DNA of 64,000 bases, taken from Leishmania donovani (taxonomy: Eukaryota > Euglenozoa > Kinetoplastea > Trypanosomatida > Trypanosomatidae). A program made the translations under genes and the position numbers. The notes beneath the pieces were generated by a model. The model was not told the DNA's origin and ran no database searches. It saw only the letters and a list, made by a program, of their open reading frames with translations. Shown piece after piece: positions 20,891-32,375 of the stretch (its first letter is position 1; each line of letters starts with the position of its first letter). The stretch spans positions 995,457 through 1,059,456 of the forward strand of contig NC_018263.1 in the NCBI RefSeq assembly GCF_000227135.1. Reading direction: 5' to 3'.

Positions 20891-22725
20891 GGCAAGGTTG
20901 AGATCAATGTGCGCTTGCGTTGTGGGGTGTGGTCTCGCTGCTCATCTTGACTTGAGGCAAGTGCGTCTCCTCTACTTTTACTTTTTCCGGTTATACACTT
21001 GAGTGAGCATGAGGGTTCATGGATGTCGTGTGTGTGTGTGTACCTAACTGCGAGTAATGAGTTATGCGCTCACCCACGCAATTGACCCATGCTGCGAAAA
21101 TCAGTTGCCCCTGTCGTCGCTTTCAAGCTCGTGAAGCGAGGATGAGAGCAGGCACGTGTATGGCTGGATGGGTAACTTCTCTTTCCCTTTATCCCCTCTT
21201 TTTCACAAGAGGGTGTAGCTGATTCTGGGGCCGACGAGGCCAACGTGGTGGCGTGTGCGCCACCCGTGTTGCTCTTTGCGTTCGGTCCTCTCGCTCTCTC
21301 CTGTCCCCTGTCTGTTGCTGTGCAAGGCAACATCATCATCACGCAGCCTTACATCAGTTTTGTCTTCCTCCTCGTTCTCGCCTCTTTCCACCTCTTACCT
21401 TCACGGTAACCAACTTCCCTTCCCTCTCTCCCCGGCCAACACGGCACAAAGCCTATCGCCTCTCTCCCCACGCGCCCCACCGCCTTACTCGCTCGTGGAT
21501 GGTATCATAATCAAACATTGAAAAGAGTGCCTCACCATTCTCGTTATTTCGTGCTGCTTGTATCGCTGCCAAGCCACTGCTTCACCGAGGAAGCTGCGCC
21601 TGGAGGGCTTGTCCCTCATCCTTGACCTTGCTTTTCTTCGCAGCACGCGCGGTGCTGCCGTCGCAAAACCAGACGAGCCAAAAACAACTTTAGCAGACAC
21701 GTAGCGGTGCTTTATCCCACCCACCCCACCCCACCCGCCAGCACACACACACTCCTGTCCTCTCTTGTTGTGTGCTGCGTTTTTTTTTTGTAGCTGTGTG
21801 CCTGTTTGCGGGTGGAGCGTGTCTTGTGCGAGAAGCAGAGGGGAAACCAACGATACATTCCCTTCTTGGGTCTTTGTTCACTCGAACTCCTACATCTCGT
21901 AGTGGGAACATTTGTCGCACGGTATCCTGCAGCCCCCTCCACCTCCCCCAACCCACTGTAAACTCAATATACACGGGCATACACAGTTAAGCGAGTACCC
22001 ATACCTGCGCATCCTCGCCCAGGCACGCAGACACGCCCACACACAAACAGGCACACTCGAGCGCGCGCACAGTAAGTAGAGAAAGAGACCGCAGTGCCAA
22101 CCGCCTCATCCACGACGACAGTAGCAGGGAAAGAAGCAGCGGTGTTTCAGCCTCCTTTTCTTTTCACTCTCGTGTGTGCGTGTTTCCTCAACGCCGTCAG
22201 CGATCTTCTCCTTTACTCTGTTTTTTGTTGTTGTTTTCTGCGTGCCTGTGTGAGGACAGATCCATCTTTTAAGTATCTCTCACTCGCTCCCTCACTCGTT
22301 GTCCTTCTTCTGGGTTCTCCCTCTCCCCTTTCACTATTTCTCGCTCCGTATAATAACGATCTTTCTTGGTGTGTGTGTTTCATTGTGTGTGTGAACGATA
22401 GTGGGAAAGAGAGAGGCGGTGTGTCTTGAGGTTCGTCTTTCACGGAGCTTTCTAGGCCCTCCTCTCCGTCCTGCGGCTCGTCGTCATTGCGGAGAGCTTT
22501 CGAAGACGCGGAGAAGATAGAGAAGAAGCTATTCTGCACGCCACATCTCTTGCTAGCCTCTCCCTCCTCTTCTGTGTGTGTGTGTGCCACGTGTGCACCC
22601 ATGTTCTAATCCCGCTTTTGTTTTTTCAGGCTTCGTCGTTTCTTTTTTGTTTTCCGCTCCCCTCCCCCTCACATGAACATCGTTTTAGATCGCTCTCTCA
22701 CGCGACGTCCTTTTCTTCCTTCCTG

Positions 22726-22767
22726 TGAGTGTGTGTGTGTGTGGGTGTGGGTGTGGGTGTGTGTGTG
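22726..22767. repeat. GT-rich microsatellite
   Basis: Interrupted GTGTGT/GTGGGT repeat of about 40 bases in the presumed 5'UTR region of the F-box-like gene. Confidence 0.9.
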
Positions 22768-22929
22768 ATTTCACTGTTTTGCGTCTTTTTTATTGTTTCT
22801 TGTGCGTTTATGTGTGCCTGGGGAGAGGAAAAGGGAGGGGAGAGGAGGCTTGTGTATTCGGTGCCGTGAGGCGTGCGCTCATCTTCGAGCTTATCGGAGT
22901 AACGTTGCGCCTGCCGTTGGTGCTTGCGT

Positions 22930-22949
22930 CCATTTGTTTTTCTCCCCAG
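22930..22949 (+). promoter_or_regulatory. Likely trans-splice acceptor (polypyrimidine-AG)
   Basis: A T/C-rich tract ends in CCCCAG at 22944-22949, 158 bases before the ATG of the F-box-like gene. An alternative acceptor is at 22628-22629. Confidence 0.4.
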
Positions 22950-23107
22950 TGGTAACTTGGTACTGCATCTCTCATCTATTTTCTGTCTCTTCTCGTCTGC
23001 TGAGTCGTCATCCATAGACTAACGCGTGCGCCTCATCGCTGCGCTCGCTCATCGCGCCTCCCCCATCCATACCACCTCACCCTTAGCGCATACCTCGCTG
23101 GAGCCGC

Positions 23108-24589
23108 ATGCCGATAGCCGCCATGCTCACAAAGGACGCAGACTGTGAGAAATCGCAGCAGCAGAAGCTCGAAGAGGACATCAAGTCTCCGTGCACTCCC
23201 TCGTTTCACTGCATCTCTGACGAAGATCCAAAGAGTGACAGGGCAACCAATTATAGTTGCGCAAAACCTCTTGATTGGTCACCGCAGACACCAGAGACGC
23301 CACCGGTGAGCGTGGCAGAGCTGAGAGTGACGGCGGTGGCGGATACGTCCGTGACGGAAACGACTTCCGAGAGTGTGACACATAGAAACGAACTGCGCGC
23401 AAACGAAGGTGAGTCGAGCGCATCGGGGACCGTAGAGAAGCCCTTTGATGGCGTCGCTGCTGCAGGAGGCGCTGCACCCGCAGCGGTACCGCAGAAGGCA
23501 CAGGAGAGAGGATCATCAGAGCCTCTCAAACCCAAACGGTCGTATGGTACCTCTGACGCCGTGTCATCCTCTTCCTGTCATGTAGATGCACTCGGCGATC
23601 TCGCTGGCAGCGTCCGGCAGCACCATCCGACCTCCACACCCACGCTGGGCACCAGCGGCAGCAATGGTGGCGGCGATGCGACAAAGCACGCGGTAGCGGC
23701 GGGGCACGTCGATGGGTCACTGCCTCCGCCACTGAGTGGAGTCTTCTTTCCCTCCACGGCCTGCGATGCGGTGACGACTGCCTCCTTGGTGACCCTTATC
23801 TCCTCCTACTGCGACGTTGTGACGCTGGTGCAGCTCATGCGGGTGAACCGCTCGGCGCACCTGTTGGCAACGAGTGATGCCGTGTGGAAGCCTCTTCTGG
23901 TGTCCATGAACCTGCCACCCTTGCTAGCCGCCTACGAGCGGGACAAAGACTACTACGACTTCTTTGTCGAAGACGTCATCACCACACGTGCTCTGCACGG
24001 ACACTACACATTTCAAGCCGCAAACGCCGCGTCAGGTAGCCGTGAAAGCGTAAGCACCACGAGCGGGTCAAGGTCCGCCGTCATGAACCGCGACTACGTG
24101 TCACGGGACGAGGACTCCCTCCAGGATGATATCTTCAACATTGCCTCATTGCAGCTGCTCATCTCCGCCGCCTCGCTGGGTCAGTCAAACCACCTTATCG
24201 GTCGTGTGCAGCTACTCCTCACGTATAAAAATGAGTCGATGGAGGTGTTGCAAGGCTCATGCCGCTTCTCCGTTCATCGCCGCTGCTTCTCCCTCTGCTG
24301 CAGCGCTTTTGGTACGGTGAAGCGCGGGCCCGTCTTCACGGTGGCCGTCGCGACGGTGACGAAGCCATGGGCGAACGAGGGATTTCAGCACTTCAGCGAG
24401 CACAAGAATGGAATCCGGCTAGTAATGACACCGGTGCTGTGGGAGGGCCAGAGCCCTGGTTCGCAGATTACGGAGAACGACATTCTTGTCGTAAGCCGCC
24501 CCAAGCCGGCGCCCTCCTTGATCACATCGACGACTGGATCGGCGGCGGCAAACAGCTCTCTGGACGCCCCTACAGCATCACGCGGCTAG
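23108..24589 (+). CDS. F-box-like protein
   Basis: 493 residues from the ATG at 23108. The first 210 residues are low-complexity, rich in Ser, Thr, Ala and Glu, and probably disordered. Residues about 226-270 fit an F-box: 'VTLISSYCDVVTLVQLMRVNR', then a helix ending in 'AVWKPLL', including the typical Leu/Val spacing and the WKxLL end. The rest (about 275-480) is a mixed alpha/beta domain with a Cys-containing segment (residues about 385-400) that matches no domain I know. F-box proteins usually bring substrates to SCF ubiquitin ligases through Skp1. The fold call is by eye; the substrate domain is unknown. Confidence 0.82.
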   Translation: MPIAAMLTKDADCEKSQQQKLEEDIKSPCTPSFHCISDEDPKSDRATNYSCAKPLDWSPQTPETPPVSVAELRVTAVADTSVTETTSESVTHRNELRANEGESSASGTVEKPFDGVAAAGGAAPAAVPQKAQERGSSEPLKPKRSYGTSDAVSSSSCHVDALGDLAGSVRQHHPTSTPTLGTSGSNGGGDATKHAVAAGHVDGSLPPPLSGVFFPSTACDAVTTASLVTLISSYCDVVTLVQLMRVNRSAHLLATSDAVWKPLLVSMNLPPLLAAYERDKDYYDFFVEDVITTRALHGHYTFQAANAASGSRESVSTTSGSRSAVMNRDYVSRDEDSLQDDIFNIASLQLLISAASLGQSNHLIGRVQLLLTYKNESMEVLQGSCRFSVHRRCFSLCCSAFGTVKRGPVFTVAVATVTKPWANEGFQHFSEHKNGIRLVMTPVLWEGQSPGSQITENDILVVSRPKPAPSLITSTTGSAAANSSLDAPTASRG

Positions 24590-25993
24590 TGCGGGTAGTG
24601 GTGGAAATGAGTGCACGGTGCCTGTGGCATTCATGTGCCGGAGTCGAGACTGCTGTTGAATGTTTGTTGGCTTTTGTTTTGTTTCCTACCGCAGTATTCT
24701 GACAGCAGCAACAGAACAGAGGGCCGCGGTACGTGTCAAGAAGGCAGCTCCACGGAGGGAGGGCAGAGACAATGGATGTGTGTATACCTGCATCTCTGTG
24801 GCACGCATCTCATGCCCTCGTGCGAAGGGGAAGAGCGACGGTAGGTAGTGTGGTGTTGTGTCGGTGACCGCTAAAATATCTCGCCCCTGCCCTCCCCTCC
24901 CCCTCTCTGTCCATGAGCATACGGGCCTCTGCCAATACCTGCGCATTGGATCTGTTTGTCATCTACACGCATGACGTTAGCGGTCGCGGACAGGTGTGTT
25001 TAGGTGTGTGGGCCTTTCGCTGTTGGATACCCGCGTGTGCGCGTGTGTTCTGTAAGCCCCCTCTCTCTTCTCTCTTTCTCCCTCGCTTCTGGCACTGTTT
25101 CTCCCTGTTCCCTCTCTGCGCGAGCGCCCTTGTGTGAGTATTTTGCGCTGCAGTGTTGCATGTCAAAGAAGGCGGAACAGCACACCCACACACGCGCGCG
25201 TTAATTGAGTCTCAGCGTCATCGTTCATGCTGGTGAGAGGGACAAAGGGGCTGGCCTTGAGTCTGTGCTGGTTGGGGCAACGAAAACAGAGGCGCGCTGC
25301 ACAGCTGTTGTGCTCCGCGAGTTTTTTCTCCCTTGTACTCTCTCGCTCTTTGCAAAAATACGGTCTGTACCGTGGGCAATCCGCACAGCCGACTCATCCA
25401 GGAAGGGCAAGGCGGAGACGAAGGGATGACCGCGTGCAGAAGTGCGTATCACTGGAGTGCAAACGAAGGCCATCGTGGTATCCTCGCACTGCACCGTGTT
25501 ACGGGCTCCCCACTCCTCTCTCCCCCGCTCTGTGTGGTCTCCGCCACCGCCACCACGGCTTTCCTTCGTGTTTCGTGAGTGCCTATCAACTCTCTCTCTT
25601 GCGTGTATGCTCACGCATCTACCCCTTGTCCTCCTCCCTCCACCCCTCAACCCCATCCATCGGTGTGCAGCATCATACATGCAAGTCAGGTGGGACAAGC
25701 GCCATTCATAGAGTACACACGCACACAGATACGTGGGTGGCGAGTTCGTGATTGTGTCTGCGCGAGTCAGGCATCGATCCTCACGTACGCTAACGTCTAG
25801 CCGACGAAGAGCGCGAGCGGGGGGGCCATCAAGGCGCACAGAAACAGATACTGCAACATCAACACAGGAGAGGCTGTTTCAGTGTCTTTTTACTATTTCT
25901 TTTGCGGATGAGAAGCTCTGTAGTACGCGCGCACACGCATCCGCACACATTTTCTATCGCACACCCGCTTCACTAGCGCGCATACGGGTAGGC
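24590..25993. other. Spacer
   Basis: 1.4 kb without a supported gene; CT-rich blocks at 24880-24912, 25050-25130 and 25620-25660. The frame of the next gene is open upstream to 25733 but has no ATG in phase before 25994. Confidence 0.6.
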
Positions 25994-27949
25994 ATGAGCT
26001 CCCACAATACAGCAAAGGAAGAAGCGAGAACGGGCGCGCACGTGGAAGGGGCCGGCCTCGACGGAGAAGCGTGCTGCGCTCCCCATCAGCCGCTGCGCGT
26101 GCGGACCATTGAGATTCTGTGGCACTTCAATGAACGCAACGAAGAAGCGGAGCTGCTGGGCCTGCAGAGCAGCGTGACGGAGGGCATTACGAGCGTCGAC
26201 TACAACCCTCGTTGCCATCGCATCGTCACCACCGGTGGCGATGGCAACATTCGCCTATGGGAAGTGCGCGTCAAAGCGGTCGACGCTTGGCTAGAGAACA
26301 ACGCAAACGACATGCTGGCGTGCTGCCGCCACCTGTGCCGCATGCGCACCTCCTGGATGCCGCTCACAGCGCGGTGGTCGCCGCAAGGAGAGATGATAGC
26401 AAGCGCACACTGTGACGGCAAGGTGTGCCTGTGGTGGCGCGACCCTGCCGGTGGATCAGCGGCCGCAGCAGCATCGAGTGATGAAGGCAGCTGCGGCAGT
26501 GGTCTACAAGGGACGTCTGGCGACTCTGACGGCGACGTAGAGGAATGGAAGGCATACCGCCACCTGACTGGGCACATCAGCGATATATACGACATCTGCT
26601 TCTCCGCTGATTCCCGCTACCTGCTGAGCGGCGCTGGTGATGGCAGCATCGTCATTCACGATCTGGAAGGCTCGACAATGCCGGCGCTACAGCTCACCAA
26701 CCTGCACGCGAAGTTCTGCCGCGGGGTCGCGTGGGATCCATGGACGCGGTTTCTTCACACCTTTGGCAGTGGGCCGTCACTGCTGTGCTTCACGCACGTG
26801 CCGAAGAGCGAGGGCCAGCACCGCCGCATGCACCTCGCTGGCCAGCGCAAGTGCCAGGGGGACTACATTGGCGAGTCATGTGCCCTGTCGTACCGCCGCT
26901 TGTGTTGGTCGCCAGATGGCTTGCTGCTCGCTGTGCCGTACGGCAAGCTGACGAGGGCTGGCCAGCAGCAGGCGCCAAGCACAGCGAACCTGCTGGCCTT
27001 CATCGAGGCAAAGGAGAAGGCGGAAGCGACGTTGCGGGCAACAAAAGACCATCCGCAGGACACCTCGTTGCCCACGCACATAACGGAGGCTTCCGGGGGC
27101 AAAAAACGCCACGGCGCGCCTGTGACAGCCATTGCAGATGCTGGCGACGATGCGTTGGATGGCATGCTTCACTGCGTCTATGTCTACACTCGAGGGGCGC
27201 CGGATAAGATCGCCTGTCGACTTGGGGTGCGCGGGTTCAGCGAAGTGCGTGGCGTGCTGTGGGCGCCGTGCTTCTTCGAGCCGCTGCCCGCCGACGAAGT
27301 GCTCGAAGGATGCTCGCAGCAGCCCACGGCCCTTTCGACCACCGCAACGGCAGAGGCTCCGCTGTCGCAGCTGGCAGCGCTTGAAGCGGCGCGTCAGCGC
27401 CGCGGTGCCTGGGGGCCAGCAGAGTACCGCATGGCGATTGCCGTGTGGACCTCAGATGCTGTCATCGTCTACACCACAGACAGCAGCTCTCGCCACAGCG
27501 ACTTCACCGACTTGCACATGCGCAGTATCACCGATGTTGCTTGGAGTCACGACGCGTCCCACCTCTACACCGCCTCTCTTGACGGGTACATCAGTGTCAT
27601 CGCGTTTGGCGATTCCCTGACAGCGGCACATCGACTACCGTACTTCTCGGCATCGCCGGCGGTGCGCTCGCTGTGCGGGCTCCTGGAACGTATTGAGCGA
27701 GTCGGCGTCAGCGTTGAGGCCGGTCGAAGCACCGGCGCATTCTCCGCTGGAGCCGCGAGAGGGTACAGAAAGGCTGGAGGCGACGCCCCTGCCGGTGCAG
27801 CAGCAGCGGCGGTGACTAAGACCAGTGTAGCTGTGGTACGGAAGAAGAGGAAGGTAGAAAAAACGAGTGGTGATCCCGCGGCACCGTCAGTGATGGCCAA
27901 GAAGGCAGTTGATATGCAACAGCTGGAAGCCCTCATCTCGGACATCTGA
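25994..27949 (+). CDS. WD40 protein, CAF-1 p60 (CHAF1B/Cac2)-like
   Basis: 651 residues from the ATG at 25994. After a short leader, residues about 36-45 (VRTIEILWHF) resemble the 'IxWH' start of CAF-1 p60. Several WD repeats follow, with phrases such as 'VTTGGDGNIRLWEV', 'IASAHCDGKVCLWW', 'LLSGAGDGSIVIHDL' and 'LYTASLDGYISVIAF'. The order, including the early ITSVDYNP repeat and the long loop between repeats, fits the B subunit of chromatin assembly factor 1, which deposits H3-H4 during replication. The C-terminus has Ala-rich sequence and a basic RKKRKVEK cluster, a likely nuclear signal. Some loops are long and acidic. HIR-type WD40 proteins are the alternative. Confidence 0.88.
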   Translation: MSSHNTAKEEARTGAHVEGAGLDGEACCAPHQPLRVRTIEILWHFNERNEEAELLGLQSSVTEGITSVDYNPRCHRIVTTGGDGNIRLWEVRVKAVDAWLENNANDMLACCRHLCRMRTSWMPLTARWSPQGEMIASAHCDGKVCLWWRDPAGGSAAAAASSDEGSCGSGLQGTSGDSDGDVEEWKAYRHLTGHISDIYDICFSADSRYLLSGAGDGSIVIHDLEGSTMPALQLTNLHAKFCRGVAWDPWTRFLHTFGSGPSLLCFTHVPKSEGQHRRMHLAGQRKCQGDYIGESCALSYRRLCWSPDGLLLAVPYGKLTRAGQQQAPSTANLLAFIEAKEKAEATLRATKDHPQDTSLPTHITEASGGKKRHGAPVTAIADAGDDALDGMLHCVYVYTRGAPDKIACRLGVRGFSEVRGVLWAPCFFEPLPADEVLEGCSQQPTALSTTATAEAPLSQLAALEAARQRRGAWGPAEYRMAIAVWTSDAVIVYTTDSSSRHSDFTDLHMRSITDVAWSHDASHLYTASLDGYISVIAFGDSLTAAHRLPYFSASPAVRSLCGLLERIERVGVSVEAGRSTGAFSAGAARGYRKAGGDAPAGAAAAAVTKTSVAVVRKKRKVEKTSGDPAAPSVMAKKAVDMQQLEALISDI

Positions 27950-28634
27950 GCGGGGAGGTCGTTCTTTGCGTGTGTGTGTGGGAGGAGCTGTGATTGTGGA
28001 TGTCGCAAGCTGCGCGACCTACGCCCCTCCCCGGCCACCAGCCGATCTCTTTCCCACCGCCACTCCTAAAGACGCCTCGCTTCTACAAGGCGCATGTGCT
28101 ACATGTCAATATAGACATGTACGGTAATATTTTACGTTGGGCTGAGAGGTGCTTGCGCATGTAGCTGTCGTCGCCACTCGCTTCTCCTGTTCTTCTCGGA
28201 TGCACGTTGTTAACAGGAGCGGAGTGGCACAGAAGCATACCGGCACGCACGTGCCTTCCTTCTGTCCGTCGTATCCTGTCGTTGCTTTGTGGCCTGTTCG
28301 CGAAGGTGTTATCCTCGTGGAGTCCCGTCTTGAGTGCGGCAAAACAAAAAAATGGGGCTGGCAATGAGCCGGTAAAAGGTGCGCATGCGTTGTGCGCAAG
28401 GAGGGGTCTTTGCTGCCACTCCTCATACGTTTCCAGGCTGTCTCGCACCTTGCACCCCCACTTAGTGGCGGAGGTGGGCGGGGTCTGTCATGCGCGGAGG
28501 GCATAGCCTTTTCTCCTCTGTTTTAACGTTTTGTGCGACCCGTGGAGACCCCACAGCACGCGTGGGATGAAGCTGCCCCCTCTTTCCGCATGCCTTTACG
28601 CCATCGCCTCGTCCCTTTTCTGGTTCAGATCGCC
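27950..28634. other. Spacer
   Basis: About 0.7 kb with no separate gene. It ends with the pyrimidine tract and AG described for the nucleoporin gene. Confidence 0.6.
28607..28628 (+). promoter_or_regulatory. Likely trans-splice acceptor, decides between two starts
   Basis: A compact T/C tract ends in CAG at 28626-28628, only a few bases before the ATG at 28635. If used, it would exclude the in-frame ATG at 28590 from the mRNA. Confidence 0.35.
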
Positions 28635-31337
28635 ATGTTTAGCTCGACTTCCAATATTGCCCCGCGGCGGCTTGGCAGTGCCGGCCCTGGCGGCGACGAT
28701 GCCTCAGCCTTGCGCGTCATGCCCTCCGCAGGTGATCCCGCAGACGAAGTGCGTGTCTCACTTGCCAGCCTTACGGCGCGGGCACAGAGGCTTGTATCTG
28801 AAAGAGACGCTGAGCAGCTCCTGCGCAACGGGTTCGGCCTTTTCGAGGCCTCCCGCAAGGCCGCGGAGGAGGCGCGGCACCAGGCGAACAAGTGCCAGTC
28901 CACGAGCGAGGGCTACGCCCCGGCGACCCACGCGTCGGTGGAGTTGTTCATGACTCAGCACCTCGGCTTCGACGCTCAAGCGCAGCAGCGTCTGCTGCGG
29001 CAGCTGCAGCGCCGCCACGCTCAGCTTGGTGTGGATCTGGGCCCGATCGACACCCTACCGGGCGCCGAGGCCTCGGGTTTCACGGGGATCGCGGACGTGG
29101 ACGCGGTGGTGGCAGAACTGAAGAATGACATCCTGCTCGACGTCCAACACGCCGTGCACCGACGTCAAACGAGCATTGTGCGGGACCAGGTCGACACCCT
29201 GTTCAAGGCGGCCTGGCACCCCTTCTACGTGCGAGTCGCGGACGACTACGAGACGCTGTCCATGGGGGCAAACGAGCTCGCCGCTGGCAAGGCAGGAGCC
29301 AGTGGTCGCCTGCGCTCCATGGGCACCGCCGCCCCGTCCGCAAACGCATTGGGCGGTGTCGGCAGCGACGCTAGCAGCTCCCTGGTGGACATACTCAATA
29401 GCGGCTCTTCGTTGGCCATGGAGTTGAGCCGCCGCGTCGCCGCCTTTGCCGCCATTGTTGAGGAGTACGCACCGGCGCAGTGGATCACGCACTTCACCGC
29501 ATACGTCACGGAGACGTCGCTGGACGGGGCGAATGACTTGACGGTGCTGTGGGCATCAATTGTGCAGATTATCGAGCCAATGCAGCGGCGCGGCTCTGAG
29601 GCCGACATCCTGTCCTACGTAGCCAGCAGCCGTCGCGTGATGGAGCGCAAGTCGCTGAGCCGGCTGCTCGAGCGGGTGTTGCGCATGGACCCCATGCGCT
29701 TCGAGGAGGTGGAGAACATGAGTGCGTCGCACCTGATGGACGTAATCGCGCGCTCGTGCGGCGTGACGAACCACTGGATGCACACCTTCGTCGCGATGCG
29801 GGTGGGTCGCTACGATGTGGCGCAGCTGGCGATGGATGCTATTGGAATTCAGTCTGTGCGCGATGCAATGGCGAAGATGGCCGCGACACCTCCTGCCGAG
29901 CGCAACGCTATGCCACCCGCGTCCGATCTCCAACCTGTCTACGCCGAAGCAAAAACAAAAGAAGACCCATACCGACAGGCCGTGCTTATGGTGCTGCTCG
30001 CTGGCCGCACGGGTGAAAGCCCGGCAGCTGTCCTGCGCACTATACTGAGCCTCGCACAAAGGGTGACGGACTCTCTGGAAGACGCGCTATGGCTAAGACT
30101 GTCATGCATTCGCGGTGTGGACAAGTCGGCGCAAGTTACACCGGTTCAGAGTCTCCGCACGCTCCAACGTGCAGTTCTCGATGACATGCAGGATCTGGTG
30201 AGCATCACGCAGGGAAACGCGTGCCGTCTGGCATCGTTTCTCATCCACGCCTTGCTTCCCTCGACAGGTCTGCGGCTGCTGTTAGAGAACAACATCACCC
30301 ATGTGGACGGCTTTCACATGGCGTTGTGCTTCAGCGCGCAGAACCTCTTGCAGGGTAGGCTGCACTCTGCGCTCGAGGCTCCAATCGACATTGCTCGTCA
30401 CATGAGCCGCTACTGCTCCGTGGTGTTGCTGGGCGTCGATCGCCGCCTTCCTGCCACCGTGTTTGCAGGGACAGCGATCTTCGCCTACTTCCACAAAAGT
30501 GGTTTGACGGAGGCGTTTGTGGAGTGCTGCTTGAAGGATGTCATTTGCGCACGGCTGCTGGGCTCGCGCAACGCCGTGGGTGGGCAAGATGCACTGCTCC
30601 TGCGGGCCGGTGCTGGCGCGCTTTCAGAGGAGCTGCTAAAGGCACTCATGCAAGTCGCGGAGGCTGCCTCGGCTCGCAGCGAGGTGGCGAAGGCTACTCA
30701 CGTTCTACTGGCGGTCGCCTTCCTCGCAAGCCAGCTCTGCCGGCCAGAGCTGCAGCAACGGGCTCTACGGCGCGCAGTGCAGATGATGTCGCCAGCTCTC
30801 GCTCAGGTGCTGCATCTTCCATCGCGCAGCAGCGTCGTGTCGGACGTTCTGTCGCAGGCGGCGCAGCTGCAGCAGGCTGTGAACGCTGTCCCCCATCATC
30901 TGAATGAGGAAGCCATCAACGCGCAGGACTACCAAACATTCGCACTGCTGTGCCGCATGGCGGATGTGTATGCTTTTAATGTTAGCGGCAACTTCAGCGA
31001 CGCCGTGGATGCGTTCCTGCAGCTGCCGTTTGTGCCGCCGCCAAACACCGCTGTGACGGGCGGGGTAGACGCCTATGTTGAGGCGTACTGCAACGCACCT
31101 GGAAGCGTGCAGCTAGGCGCAAGTGCCGCGCTACGGATTGCCATCTCAGCAGCAGGGAAGCTTCTCCAGTACTACGCACGCAGCAGCACCGGCGGTGGCG
31201 CTGACGTCGATGAGAAGAGACTCCGCCTGCTGCACCGAATGCAAACCGTGCTCGAGTGGGCTCGTCAGTGCTGCGCACTGACCAGTGTTGCATACCCGGC
31301 TGTCGCAGAGGAATTCGAACGGGTTTATATGTGCTAA
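28635..31337 (+). CDS. Nup93/Nic96-like nucleoporin
   Basis: About 900 residues from the ATG at 28635. An in-frame ATG at 28590 would add 15 residues, but a good splice acceptor lies between the two. The N-terminal region (about 25-130) is helical and likely coiled-coil. The rest is an all-helical array of the Nic96 type, with recognisable phrases such as 'DALWLRLSCIRG', 'FHMALCFSAQNLL' and 'HMSRYCSVVL' in the order seen in Nup93. The length matches the family. Nup93/Nic96 is a core scaffold of the nuclear pore inner ring; trypanosomes have one homologue. No FG repeats are present, as expected. The family call is from pattern, not from a database search. Confidence 0.85.
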   Translation: MFSSTSNIAPRRLGSAGPGGDDASALRVMPSAGDPADEVRVSLASLTARAQRLVSERDAEQLLRNGFGLFEASRKAAEEARHQANKCQSTSEGYAPATHASVELFMTQHLGFDAQAQQRLLRQLQRRHAQLGVDLGPIDTLPGAEASGFTGIADVDAVVAELKNDILLDVQHAVHRRQTSIVRDQVDTLFKAAWHPFYVRVADDYETLSMGANELAAGKAGASGRLRSMGTAAPSANALGGVGSDASSSLVDILNSGSSLAMELSRRVAAFAAIVEEYAPAQWITHFTAYVTETSLDGANDLTVLWASIVQIIEPMQRRGSEADILSYVASSRRVMERKSLSRLLERVLRMDPMRFEEVENMSASHLMDVIARSCGVTNHWMHTFVAMRVGRYDVAQLAMDAIGIQSVRDAMAKMAATPPAERNAMPPASDLQPVYAEAKTKEDPYRQAVLMVLLAGRTGESPAAVLRTILSLAQRVTDSLEDALWLRLSCIRGVDKSAQVTPVQSLRTLQRAVLDDMQDLVSITQGNACRLASFLIHALLPSTGLRLLLENNITHVDGFHMALCFSAQNLLQGRLHSALEAPIDIARHMSRYCSVVLLGVDRRLPATVFAGTAIFAYFHKSGLTEAFVECCLKDVICARLLGSRNAVGGQDALLLRAGAGALSEELLKALMQVAEAASARSEVAKATHVLLAVAFLASQLCRPELQQRALRRAVQMMSPALAQVLHLPSRSSVVSDVLSQAAQLQQAVNAVPHHLNEEAINAQDYQTFALLCRMADVYAFNVSGNFSDAVDAFLQLPFVPPPNTAVTGGVDAYVEAYCNAPGSVQLGASAALRIAISAAGKLLQYYARSSTGGGADVDEKRLRLLHRMQTVLEWARQCCALTSVAYPAVAEEFERVYMC

Positions 31338-31902
31338 GAAGGTGCGCGGGGGTATTTGGTGCGCGCACATCGCGTTTTCCCTCTCCCTGCTCTTGTCCCT
31401 TTTTCATTGCGCTGTACCGCTTCTCACGCACGCCCCTTTGTACGGCAGTGTTTCTCTTTCCCTTTGTGTGTGCGTGTATCTTTCCTGCACCAGTCGTTAT
31501 GATCCGTCATCTGCACGAGTATGCGATGGGACAAGGCTGGCGCGCGCCCTGTCTGTGTGATGTGTGATTCGCGTGTATGTTGTATCCGTCCCCCTCCCCC
31601 CCTCTCTGTGAGTGTATGTTGTTTTGGACTCATCGTGTACGGGGCATCAGAGGATCGCTGCCGAGGAGGTGCGGAAGTCGGGGTACCGAGCCGAAAAGGG
31701 GTTAAGACGAGTACTTATATATATATATATAGATGTGTAAGGTTGTTTTTGCACATCTGCATCATTGTATGAGGAATGCAGAGGGCGGCGTTGACGCCCT
31801 TTCTACGCTTCGCCACGGTGCCTCTTGGCTAATCCTGCATGGGAGAGTGCAATCAGGCCCGTTTCTATGTGCGTGCATGCGTAGAAGGGTGTCCGTGTGC
31901 AC

Positions 31903-31904
<2 letters not shown>

Positions 31905-31934
<30 letters not shown>
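31905..31934. repeat. GT dinucleotide microsatellite
   Basis: About fifteen GT units, uninterrupted, in the spacer after the nucleoporin gene. Confidence 0.95.
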
Positions 31935-31938
<4 letters not shown>

Positions 31939-32264
31939 GTAAAGACTTTAGACAGAGACATCCCCTCGTGTGAGGGCTGTCGTTCTAAGATGCAAGTCAA
32001 ACCAAAAGAAAGGAGAACTCATAGCGGCATATAAAATAGATGCAGTCGATGCGTGGATGCTTCGTCTCTCAGCATGGTACTTCACGCAGGCGGGTGTCGG
32101 AGGTACGCTGTGTGTGTGTGTGTGGGTGTGGGTGGGTGTAGAGGTGAGGAAAGGGGAAACAGCACGCTCCACCACCACCACCCCTCCCCACCTTCCCGCT
32201 CAGCGGCCGATGTCAGCCGCGCTTTTGCGTTGTGTTCAGCCGCCCTCGTTCTACTCTGGTGCGC

Positions 32265-32353
32265 TGCCTCCGCCTCTTTTCCTCATCTTCTGTGGATCTC
32301 CCGCACACTTCCCCTCCCTGCACTCGTGTGCGCTTTCTCCCGCTCCTCTTCAG
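32265..32353 (+). promoter_or_regulatory. Likely trans-splice acceptor (polypyrimidine-AG)
   Basis: A long T/C-rich region ends in CAG at 32351-32353, 23 bases before the ATG of the SNAP43-like gene. Confidence 0.5.
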
Positions 32354-32375
32354 TCCTCTGATTGGCACGTGGACG

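Larger units (their letters stand above)
20891..23107. other. Long pyrimidine-rich spacer
   Basis: 2.2 kb without a supported gene. It includes many CT-rich blocks, TG/GT repeats (22726-22767) and splice-type sites with AG near 22629 and 22949. Open frames here have low-complexity translations. Confidence 0.65.
31338..32375. other. Spacer with microsatellites
   Basis: 1.0 kb without a gene. It has an AT tract (31716-31731), a GT tract (31905-31934) and a T/C-rich section leading to AG at 32352-32353. Confidence 0.65.

Noticed and set aside
22094..22429. Frame rich in Phe, Leu, Ser and Cys
   Set aside because: It is the translation of pyrimidine tracts used for trans-splicing; similar frames occur in every spacer.
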